This document shows, piece by piece, positions 1 through 5,213 of a stretch of DNA of 8,272 nt. Source of the stretch: Actinomycetes bacterium. GTDB lineage: Bacteria; Actinomycetota; Acidimicrobiia; Acidimicrobiales; RAAP-2. Within the stretch, counting starts at the first letter, position 1; each line of letters opens with the position of its first letter. The DNA is taken from the NCBI GenBank assembly GCA_021795095.1, contig JAJYPU010000079.1, positions 1-8,272 of the forward strand. The letters are read 5' to 3'. The translations under genes and the position numbers were made by a program. The notes below the pieces were generated by a model. That model was not told the origin of the DNA. It worked only from the letters and a program-made list of their open reading frames with translations, and searched no databases.

Positions 1-1243
1 ATTCCTCCTCGGGCGGGTGGTGTCGGAAGAAACCCCAGAACGTCAACGCGTTCGCCATCTGCAGTACCGCCGCTATCTCGAAGGGTATGAGCAGGTCGGC
101 TTCGGCGAAGAGGTAGCCCGTGAGCAGCGGGCTGATGGACATCGCGACTTGGCTCGGCAGGTTGGACAGCGCGGTGACCGAGGCGCGCTCGTTCTCGTCG
201 GCCAGCCCGACGACGTAGGACTGGCGCAGGGGTAGGCCGATCCGTTGGACCAGCATCCGTACGAGGAACCACGAGCCCGCCAGTGTGAAGTTCGGTGACA
301 GGACCATCGGGATAATGAGCAGGGACTGGAGGACGCGTACGACGCTCACGGTACGAACCAGACCCCAGCGGCGTGCCCACGCGGCCGCCGAGAGGCTCGA
401 GGCCATGGTGGCCACGTTGATGACGGCGAACAGGACACCGACCTCCGCCGGGCCGACGCCGAAGCGTCGGTAGAACCAGTAGGTGATGAACGGCCCGAAC
501 ATCCCGATGGCGGCGCCGTTCAAGGTGTTCGTCACCCAGAGCCGATAGAGGAGCCACCGAGAACGCTGGGGGAACCGTGGCCGCAGATGGTGGCCGGCGA
601 GTCGCGGCCGTCGCTCCTCGTGCAGGGCTAGGGCGATCAAGCCCGCAGCCACCGAGACGGCGGTGATCACGAGGAATGCCACACGAAAGACACCGATGGC
701 AGCGCCCGCGTGAATGCGGCTCGTGGGTACGAGGAGGGCGAGCAGTCCGCCGATCGTTGCGCCGACCGAGGACGAGAAGGTCAGTCGACCGAAGACGGCG
801 TTGCGATGACGAGGCTCGACCCGCTCGGTCACGTAGGCCGACTCGGCGGGCTGGTACGGGCCAATCGTTCCCGCCCCCGCGCCTGCTCCGCGCCCGAAGC
901 TCCCGATCGCCCCGGCGAGGAACAAGATCGCGTGTGACGTCGTCACTGCGAACAACACGCCCGCGACGGCGGTGAAGAGGGGGACGACGACGAGGAACGC
1001 TCGCCGACCTATGCGATCCGACACAGTGCCGATGGCGGTGGACAACAGTGCCGACGCACCGGCGACGACCAAGACGTAGACCGACAGTTCAACGGCGCCG
1101 AAACCCACTAAGGCGAGGTAGATCGGGGTGACGACACCGGCGAGTGCCCGGCCGATGCTCATGAAGACGCGGGCTACCACGACGATTTCGACGTCGCGGT
1201 TTGACCAGTGGGGCCGTCCACGTCGCACTACCCTGCCGACCAA
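1..1243 (-). CDS. MFS transporter, 12 TM, C-terminus cut by window edge
   Basis: Translating the minus strand from the TTG at 1243 gives 414 residues without a stop, running off position 1. Twelve hydrophobic segments can be picked out, six on each side of a basic central loop that begins at about residue 200. Between TM2 and TM3 is the MFS signature motif A (GTVSDRIGRR, Asp near residue 76). The last helix is followed by a charged HHPPEEE tail, so probably only a few residues are missing. The likely role is proton-coupled efflux or uptake at the inner membrane; the substrate cannot be read from sequence. The start is uncertain: an in-frame TAA lies at 1315-1313, and the candidates are TTG 1243 or GTG 1228, neither with a well-placed Shine-Dalgarno. 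The ATG at 1162 would cut into TM1. It lies 327 nt downstream of the aquaporin on the same strand and is probably transcribed separately. Confidence 0.88.
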   Translation of the reverse strand, partial: MVGRVVRRGRPHWSNRDVEIVVVARVFMSIGRALAGVVTPIYLALVGFGAVELSVYVLVVAGASALLSTAIGTVSDRIGRRAFLVVVPLFTAVAGVLFAVTTSHAILFLAGAIGSFGRGAGAGAGTIGPYQPAESAYVTERVEPRHRNAVFGRLTFSSSVGATIGGLLALLVPTSRIHAGAAIGVFRVAFLVITAVSVAAGLIALALHEERRPRLAGHHLRPRFPQRSRWLLYRLWVTNTLNGAAIGMFGPFITYWFYRRFGVGPAEVGVLFAVINVATMASSLSAAAWARRWGLVRTVSVVRVLQSLLIIPMVLSPNFTLAGSWFLVRMLVQRIGLPLRQSYVVGLADENERASVTALSNLPSQVAMSISPLLTGYLFAEADLLIPFEIAAVLQMANALTFWGFFRHHPPEEE

Positions 1244-1309
1244 TGGCGAGGTCGCGGCGGGGACATCCTCGGCGGGACCAGGTGGTGGCTGTTCGGTGGC
1301 GACCAGGTG

Positions 1310-1315
1310 ATTTTA
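1310..1315 (-). promoter_or_regulatory. Candidate -10 box for the MFS gene
   Basis: Read on the minus strand, 1315-1310 is TAAAAT, five of six matches to TATAAT, standing out in G+C-rich surroundings. It would place a start near 1303, about 60 nt before the TTG start. No good -35 hexamer is visible at normal spacing, so this rests on the -10 alone. Confidence 0.3.
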
Positions 1316-1501
1316 CCCGCTCCACCTATCGCGCCGGCTGGTCGCGGCGGTGAGGTCGAGTGAGCGGCTTGCGAATCGGTGCAAATTCGATGAGTGAACA
1401 CCGGGTGTGCCACAACCAGCCGAGTCGTTCAGACCGGTCGAGCCGTGCCGTTCATCGATCTCGGCAATTGGGGCCGATGACCGTTGCGGTGCGAAGGCGT
1501 T

Positions 1502-1555
1502 CGGGTGATTACGGATCGCGGTCGCACTCGTCGGGACTCGACCGTCGAACACCCG
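1502..1555 (-). terminator. Nested inverted repeat 3' of the aquaporin gene, possible terminator
   Basis: An outer pair CGGGTG (1502-1507) / CACCCG (1550-1555) encloses an inner pair CGGTCG (1519-1524) / CGACCG (1539-1544). The structure begins 16 nt after the aquaporin stop codon in the direction of that gene. There is no T-run after it, so it is not a classical intrinsic terminator. It may be a U-tract-less actinobacterial terminator or an mRNA-stabilising end, and could be chance in G+C-rich DNA. Confidence 0.28.
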
Positions 1556-1570
1556 TGAGACGTCACCGGG

Positions 1571-2419
1571 TTAGGGCACGCGTGGCGTTCGGGGCTTGTG
1601 TTCGCTGGTCTTGAAAAGAGGGTCGAGCTCTCCTTGGGCGGCTTCGCTCGCGGCGAGTGAAGGCGGTCCACGCAGGATCCACGCGACACCGACCGCGATC
1701 AAGCCACCGATCAGTGGTCCGACGACGTAGGCCCACCACGACGTCCAGTGGCCTCCGACGAGTTGGGGCCCAAACGAGCGGGCCGGGTTCATCGACGTAC
1801 CGGTGATTGGGGCGGCCCAGAGACCGGCGAGGGCGATGTAGCCACCGACGGCGAGCGCGGCGTTGGCCCCGACGTTGCGGGCGCCCGAGGCGGTGCCGAG
1901 TATGACACTCACCAAGCCGAGCGTAAGCAGTGCCTCGACGATCACCACCTTGCCCGACGAGATTCCCGGGCCAGGCAGCGTCGCGCCGAGATGACCGACG
2001 TTGCCAAAGAGCGCTCGGAGCAGCAGGGATGCGGCGATGGAGCCGACGACCTGGGCACCGATGTAACCCGGGACCCGGCTCCAGGGGAAGTTGCCCCGCG
2101 CCGCGAAGGAGAGCGTGACGGCGGGATTGAGATGAGCGCCGCTCACCATGCCCATGAAGTAGATGATGCCCATGACCATCAGTGCGGGCGCGACGACTTG
2201 CGCGTCGATCGGGACCTGGCCGTGGGAGACGGCGTCCACCACTGGCGCTCCGGCGGCGGCGATGACGAGCAAGAAAGTCCCAAAGAACTCCGAGAACAGC
2301 CGGCGCCACTCGTCGCGGAGTTCGTGCGGGTTGAGTACCCAGTGCGGCTCGCTCGAGTGCGGACCGCGTGCGAGCACACTCGGTCGCTGCAGCCCTAACT
2401 CGTCGGGGGCGCTGGTCAC
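1571..2419 (-). CDS. Aquaporin / MIP-family channel, AqpZ-like fold with atypical filter
   Basis: A 282-residue membrane channel of the major intrinsic protein family, expected to conduct water or small neutral solutes across the cytoplasmic membrane. It opens with a polar extension of about 38 residues, then the family start of TM1 (SEFFGTFLLV, 43-52). Both half-helix boxes are intact: HLNPAVT with NPA at 98-100 and MNPARS with NPA at 211-213, including the pore Arg at 214. Aligned by eye to E. coli AqpZ, whose filter is Phe43-His174-Thr183-Arg189, this protein has Pro78 (or Ala79), Gly199, Thr208 and Arg214. The bulky Phe and the His are therefore both replaced, implying a wider pore. The C-terminal 30 residues are polar. 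The GTG start at 2419 is well supported: GGGGTGA lies 6 nt upstream and an in-frame TGA at 2428-2426 excludes longer starts. Substrate not determinable here. Confidence 0.93.
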   Translation of the reverse strand: MTSAPDELGLQRPSVLARGPHSSEPHWVLNPHELRDEWRRLFSEFFGTFLLVIAAAGAPVVDAVSHGQVPIDAQVVAPALMVMGIIYFMGMVSGAHLNPAVTLSFAARGNFPWSRVPGYIGAQVVGSIAASLLLRALFGNVGHLGATLPGPGISSGKVVIVEALLTLGLVSVILGTASGARNVGANAALAVGGYIALAGLWAAPITGTSMNPARSFGPQLVGGHWTSWWAYVVGPLIGGLIAVGVAWILRGPPSLAASEAAQGELDPLFKTSEHKPRTPRVP

Positions 2420-2476
2420 CGGTCGTCACCCCAATCGGGTGCCATTGCCTTCGTGGGCACGAACTCGCGCTGAAGT

Positions 2477-2492
2477 GTCGCCACGTCGCCAC
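2477..2492. repeat. Tandem 8-bp direct repeat upstream of the aquaporin gene
   Basis: GTCGCCAC occurs twice back to back. The pair is bordered by GT on the left and AC on the right, so the outer ends are also inverted (GTGT...ACAC). It lies 58-73 nt before the aquaporin start codon, where a transcription factor could act. Two copies of an 8-mer may be chance. Confidence 0.35.
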
Positions 2493-2540
2493 ACTACGTA
2501 CAATTCACCCGCTCCGCGCGGAATCACAAACGTGCCACCG

Positions 2541-2565
2541 TGCGGGTGACGGGGGTCACACCGCA
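2541..2565. promoter_or_regulatory. Palindrome with CRP/FNR-type half-sites upstream of the aquaporin gene
   Basis: TGCGGGTGAC (2541-2550) pairs with GTCAC-a-CCGCA (2555-2565) around GGGG, giving ten base pairs with a single bulged A at 2560. Within it, 2545-2560 reads GGTGA-N6-TCACA, nine of ten fixed positions of the TGTGA-N6-TCACA consensus used by Crp/GlxR-type regulators. It is centred about 133 nt before the aquaporin start and about 165 nt past the tRNA 3' end. It could be an operator, or an RNA hairpin; no T-run follows on either strand. Confidence 0.35.
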
Positions 2566-2641
2566 GAGCACACCCAGTACCGAACGACTTGGCCCGACGC
2601 TACATCCAAGGTTCGCAGTGAGGATTCGAGCGGTGTGAGAG

Positions 2642-2676
2642 GCCGACCGTGACAAGGGCGATCGCCCAGGATCGGC
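2642..2676 (-). terminator. Nested inverted repeat 3' of tRNA-Leu, possible terminator
   Basis: GCCGA (2642-2646) and TCGGC (2672-2676) enclose the perfect palindrome GGGCGATCGCCC (2656-2667). In the direction of the tRNA this lies 41-75 nt beyond the encoded CCA. No U-tract follows, so termination is only a possibility. Confidence 0.25.
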
Positions 2677-2716
2677 GGAATTCAATGCTGCATTACTGGG
2701 CCTCGCGACAGTTCCT

Positions 2717-2803
2717 TGGTGGGCGAGGGGGGACTTGAACCCCCACATCCTTTCGGATACAGGCACCTGAAGCCTGCGCGTCTGCCTATTTCGCCACTCG
2801 CCC
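2717..2803 (-). tRNA. tRNA-Leu, anticodon CAG, CCA encoded
   Basis: The transcript begins at 2803 with acceptor strand GGGCGAG, pairing with CTCGCCC (2727-2721). Discriminator A73 is at 2720 and the encoded CCA at 2719-2717. The D-loop carries AGG. The anticodon arm is CAGGC-TTCAGGT-GCCTG, placing CAG at positions 34-36, which decodes the leucine codon CUG. A long variable arm (ATCC-gaaa-GGAT) marks a class II tRNA of Leu type, and the discriminator A agrees with leucine identity. The T-arm is GGGGG-TTCAAGT-CCCCC. Length is 87 nt including CCA. It is divergent from fhaA, 84 nt away. Confidence 0.97.
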
Positions 2804-2887
2804 TGGGACCTGGTTACATTAGTCCAACTTGGCGCCCCCCGATTCCGATGACGCTTTTGACCCGCTGGCCAGTACGATTGGGAAGTT
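2804..2887. promoter_or_regulatory. Divergent promoter region, tRNA-Leu / fhaA operon
   Basis: These 84 nt must serve both directions. For the operon, TACGAT at 2873-2878 is a plausible -10; it would start transcription near 2885, almost at the ATG, giving a nearly leaderless mRNA. The TTGACC at 2857-2862 looks like a -35 but is only 10 nt from that -10; ATGACG at 2848-2853 is 19 nt away. For the tRNA, TAATGT at 2821-2816 could be the -10, starting about 6 nt before the mature 5' end. All assignments are by eye. Confidence 0.4.
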
Positions 2888-3535
2888 ATGGTGCTCAAGT
2901 CCATGGAAAACCGCCTCGAGCGGCTCTTCGAGCGGACTTTCGCGCGTCCCTTCAAGGGTGGACTGCAGCCGATCGAGATCGGGGCACGGATCATCCGAGA
3001 GGTGGACCTGACGCGCCAGCTCACGAACCAAGGCCCTATTTCACCCAACGAGATCCACGTGTGGTTGAGCCCGGCCGACGCCGACCGTTTCGACGGATTC
3101 CAAAAGGCGTTGATCAGCGAGCTCGAAGAGACGGTTCGCCAGCACGCGATCAATGAGGGGTACAACTTCGTCGGACCCGTCGCCGTCGACATCTTCGTCG
3201 ACGATGACCTGCGAACGGGGGACCTCGCGGTCAAGGCTGACTTCCTCGGCGGTGAGGCGCATCCCCGACTCATCGCGGATGATGGCCGGACCTTCACCGT
3301 CGTTGATCGACCAATCATCATCGGTCGGAACCCCGACGTGGACGTCGTGATCAACGACTCGAACGTCTCACGCCGACACGCCGAGGTGTGGCGCACGGCG
3401 GAGGGCGTCGCCATCAGGGATTTACAGTCGACGAACGGGACCTACGTGAACGGACATCGCATCACGGCGGTTTCGCTGTCACCCCGCGACGACGTCACGA
3501 TCGGGGCGCTCCACCTACGGATTGAGTTAGCTTGA
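2888..3535 (+). CDS. fhaA: FhaA-like protein: DUF3662 domain plus FHA domain
   Basis: A cytoplasmic phosphothreonine reader of 215 residues. Residues 1-120 match the FhaA N-terminal (DUF3662) domain: an amphipathic ENRLERLFERTF start, a middle PNEIHVWLSP segment, and a VAVDIFVDDDLRTGDLAV strand region. Residues 126-215 form an FHA domain with Gly146-Arg147, the phosphopeptide loop SRRH (161-164) and Asn183-Gly184 in STNGTYVN. In M. tuberculosis FhaA binds the phosphorylated pseudokinase domain of MviN/MurJ and so affects lipid II export. That protein has a long low-complexity linker; here the domains almost touch. Start choice: GGGAAG at 2880-2885 sits only 2 nt before ATG 2888 but 5 nt before GTG 2891, and a third in-frame start is ATG 2903. 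First gene of the operon; its TGA overlaps the next start. Confidence 0.93.
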   Translation: MVLKSMENRLERLFERTFARPFKGGLQPIEIGARIIREVDLTRQLTNQGPISPNEIHVWLSPADADRFDGFQKALISELEETVRQHAINEGYNFVGPVAVDIFVDDDLRTGDLAVKADFLGGEAHPRLIADDGRTFTVVDRPIIIGRNPDVDVVINDSNVSRRHAEVWRTAEGVAIRDLQSTNGTYVNGHRITAVSLSPRDDVTIGALHLRIELA

Positions 3536-3987
3536 GTCTTCTCGCCGCGTCGTCAAGTTACGCCGCGGTGATCCGGCCGCTGCAAGTACTGGTCATGGTC
3601 GTGGCCCTCCTTTTCTTCGCCCGGGTGTTGCGCGTTGCGGTAGTCGAAACGCGTCCGGCCGATCAGGAGTCGGGACGCTCGCGACGAAAACGTTCGGCGC
3701 CGCTCGCACTGGAGTTCATCGAGCCCGATGAGATGGCGGGTCAACGCATCGATGTGGACCTGGCGGTCGTCATCGGCCGTGGCGCAGACTGTGACATCTC
3801 GCTAGCGGACACGTATCTGTCGACTCGACACGCGCGTATCGCGAATGACGCGGGCGACTTGTCGATAGAGGACCTCGGCTCGACCAACGGGACCTACGTC
3901 AACCAGGAGCTGCTGCGTGGACGGGTGCTACTCGAGCGGGGCGACATGATCCAAGTCGGGGGCGTCCTCTTGGAGGTGGTTCGTTGA
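3532..3987 (+). CDS. fhaB: FhaB-like membrane-anchored FHA protein
   Basis: A 151-residue protein, close to the length of mycobacterial FhaB/FipA. One transmembrane helix (about 16-36) is followed by the basic stretch RSRRKR (49-54), predicting an outside N-terminus and a cytoplasmic FHA domain. That domain (about 70-150) has Gly82-Arg83, STRH at 97-100 and STNGTYVN with Asn119-Gly120, so all phosphothreonine-binding positions are present. In mycobacteria the orthologue links kinase signalling to the divisome. The start is TTG at 3532, overlapping the fhaA stop in a TTGA; an in-frame TGA at 3523-3525 rules out anything earlier, and the Shine-Dalgarno is weak, so translation is probably coupled to fhaA. 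The second FHA domain shares STNGTYVN with FhaA, as expected for old paralogues. Confidence 0.93.
   Translation: MSLLAASSSYAAVIRPLQVLVMVVALLFFARVLRVAVVETRPADQESGRSRRKRSAPLALEFIEPDEMAGQRIDVDLAVVIGRGADCDISLADTYLSTRHARIANDAGDLSIEDLGSTNGTYVNQELLRGRVLLERGDMIQVGGVLLEVVR
3972..3977 (+). promoter_or_regulatory. Ribosome binding site deciding the pstP start
   Basis: GGAGGT lies inside the last codons of fhaB, 6 nt before TTG 3984. It is the strongest Shine-Dalgarno in the operon and justifies the non-ATG start, which overlaps the fhaB stop as TTGA. Confidence 0.7.
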
Positions 3988-5210
3988 CGCGTTGGCGTTT
4001 CGCGGCCGCGACGGATACCGGCCTCGTGCGCGACACGAACGAGGACGCACTGTCCGTGGACGAGACCCTGGCTATCGTCGCCGATGGCATGGGCGGCCAC
4101 GCCGCCGGGGAGGTCGCCTCGGCGCTCGCGGTCGAGGTGATCACCCGCGAGTTTCACCAGAATGAGACTGTCGAGGGCCTCTACGCCGCGGTCGAGACGG
4201 CGAACCAGGCAGTGCTCGCCGACGCCGTTGCCCACCCGGAACGGTTCGGGATGGGCACGACGATCATCGCCATCGCGCTAACCGAGGATGTGGCGGGCAT
4301 CATCTCGCCCACCCTCGTCAACGTGGGGGACTCGCGGGTCTACCAACTCCGTGACGGCGCGCTGCGCCAACTCAGCGACGACCACAGCGTGGCCGAGGAG
4401 TGGGTCCGCATGGGCCGGCTCACGCCCGAGGAGGCCGCCGTCCACCCCCGGCGCCACCAGTTGACCAGGGTGCTCGGGATGGACGAGACCGTCGAGATCG
4501 ACGTGGTCTCGGTGGTCGCGCAACCGGGTGATCGGCTCCTGCTGTGCAGCGACGGTCTCTCGAACGAACTCACGCCTGATCAACTCGTGCAGTTGGCGAG
4601 TCCGCCGATGCCCCTCGAGGATGCGGTGGACAAGCTCGTCGCCGCCGCGAGGGAGGCGGGTGGACGAGACAACATCACGGTCATCCTCGTCGAGTTCGAC
4701 GACGTAGTCGCGACGATGACCCCCGTGAAGAAGACGATCTCAACTGCGCCGCCGGCGATCGCACCGCCTCGGACATCGCGCCGCCGTACGTCGCGTTTCA
4801 CGTGGCGTGTCGCCATCGCGATCCTGGTGCTCATAGGTGTAGCTGCCGGCTTCGTCGGCATCATGCACTGGTACGCGTACTCGACCTACTACCTCGCTGA
4901 CGACTCCGGGGTCATTGCCGTCTATCAGGGACAGCCCAACGGGGTCCTCTGGTACTCGCCGCGCAAGGTCCTGGACACAACGTACCCGTCGGCTCACCTG
5001 CTTCCGGCGGACCAACGCCTCCTCGCCGCGACCATCGGTGAGCCATCGCTGGCGTCGGCGCTGACCTACGCGAAGTACCTCAATCGGTCATGGCACCTCT
5101 CGAAGAGCATCGCGACTACTACCACTACGACCACCACTACGACGACGACGTCAAAGACCACGACGACCTCGACCACGCCGGTTACCACTACGACCAAGGC
5201 GAAGGGGTAA
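3984..5210 (+). CDS. pstP: PstP, PP2C-family Ser/Thr phosphatase, membrane-bound
   Basis: A 408-residue metal-dependent phosphatase that would remove phosphate from PknB and its targets. The cytoplasmic PP2C domain (1-240) shows RDTNEDA (16-22), the metal-binding VADGMGGH (Asp34, Gly35), GDSR (115-118), SDG (Asp190, 189-191) and GRDN (Asp229, Asn230), so the active site is complete. A linker of about 30 residues ends in the basic RRRTSR, then comes one helix at about 275-295. The extracytoplasmic part (296-377) contains YYLADDSGVIAVYQG, typical of PstP outer regions, but is shorter than in M. tuberculosis (514 aa overall). The protein ends in a Thr-rich tail (378-404; 22 Thr). It begins at TTG 3984 overlapping the fhaB stop, and ends 3 nt before pbpA, in the same frame. 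Confidence 0.97.
   Translation: MTRWRFAAATDTGLVRDTNEDALSVDETLAIVADGMGGHAAGEVASALAVEVITREFHQNETVEGLYAAVETANQAVLADAVAHPERFGMGTTIIAIALTEDVAGIISPTLVNVGDSRVYQLRDGALRQLSDDHSVAEEWVRMGRLTPEEAAVHPRRHQLTRVLGMDETVEIDVVSVVAQPGDRLLLCSDGLSNELTPDQLVQLASPPMPLEDAVDKLVAAAREAGGRDNITVILVEFDDVVATMTPVKKTISTAPPAIAPPRTSRRRTSRFTWRVAIAILVLIGVAAGFVGIMHWYAYSTYYLADDSGVIAVYQGQPNGVLWYSPRKVLDTTYPSAHLLPADQRLLAATIGEPSLASALTYAKYLNRSWHLSKSIATTTTTTTTTTTTSKTTTTSTTPVTTTTKAKG
5115..5195 (+). repeat. Thr-codon repeat encoding the PstP C-terminal tail
   Basis: An ACN-rich stretch codes for 12 consecutive Thr (residues 378-389) followed by blocks of 4, 2 and 4 Thr separated by SK, S and PV. The codons are a mixture of ACT, ACC and ACG, not one repeated unit, so the amino acid composition and not a simple microsatellite seems to be maintained. 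The other frames of the same DNA give misleading His/Asp-rich and Val-rich open frames. Confidence 0.8.
5201..5207 (+). promoter_or_regulatory. Ribosome binding site for pbpA
   Basis: GAAGGGG overlaps the last codons of pstP and lies 6 nt before the GTG start at 5214. It supports this start over the ATG at 5226, which would shorten the signal-anchor. Confidence 0.55.
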
Positions 5211-5213
5211 GTC

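Larger units (their letters stand above)
1244..1570. other. Non-coding gap between aquaporin and MFS genes
   Basis: No convincing gene lies here; the short open frames have arginine- and serine-rich compositions typical of high-G+C shadow frames. The stretch holds the TAAAAT box at 1315-1310. Two small inverted repeats lie upstream of it: CGAAT-N8-ATTCG at 1372-1389 and ACACCgGGTGT at 1398-1408. Either could be an operator for the MFS gene, but each has only 5-bp arms. A nested inverted repeat at 1502-1555 follows the aquaporin stop codon. Confidence 0.5.
2420..2716. other. Non-coding gap between aquaporin gene and tRNA-Leu
   Basis: I see no gene in these 297 nt. Reading frames crossing it are either shadows of the aquaporin gene or pass through the tRNA gene. 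It contains a tandem octamer at 2477-2492, a CRP/FNR-like palindrome inside a longer hairpin at 2541-2565, and a nested inverted repeat at 2642-2676 behind the tRNA. No confident -35/-10 pair for the aquaporin gene was found; TTGTGA at 2529-2524 is the nearest -35 look-alike but lacks a good -10. Confidence 0.5.

Noticed and set aside
1089..1325. 78-residue frame on - with ATG at 1325
   Set aside because: Out of frame with the MFS gene and Arg-rich; the adjacent frame gives twelve clean membrane helices.
1563..2492. 309-residue Arg-rich open frame on -
   Set aside because: It shares the strand of the aquaporin gene but is in another frame; the aquaporin frame has two NPA boxes and helices, this one only Arg/Pro/His-rich sequence.
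2658..2665. GCGATCGC octamer, also at 4755-4762 and 5265-5272, resembling the cyanobacterial HIP1 element
   Set aside because: Three copies are more than expected from base composition by rough estimate, but two lie in coding DNA as ordinary codons and nothing else here is cyanobacterial. A genome-wide count would be needed.
2857..2862. TTGACC as -35 box for the fhaA operon
   Set aside because: The only reasonable -10 (TACGAT) is 10 nt away, too close for a normal promoter.
2716..3156. Open frame on + across the tRNA, starting MVGEGGLEPP
   Set aside because: Its N-terminal part is the well-known artefact from translating the antisense of a leucine tRNA; the rest is a shadow of fhaA.
2524..3414. 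296-residue open frame on - across fhaA and the tRNA
   Set aside because: It is antisense to fhaA, then reads the tRNA (RNRQTRRLQVPVSERMWGF), then non-coding DNA; composition is Ser/Arg-rich and no domain is visible.
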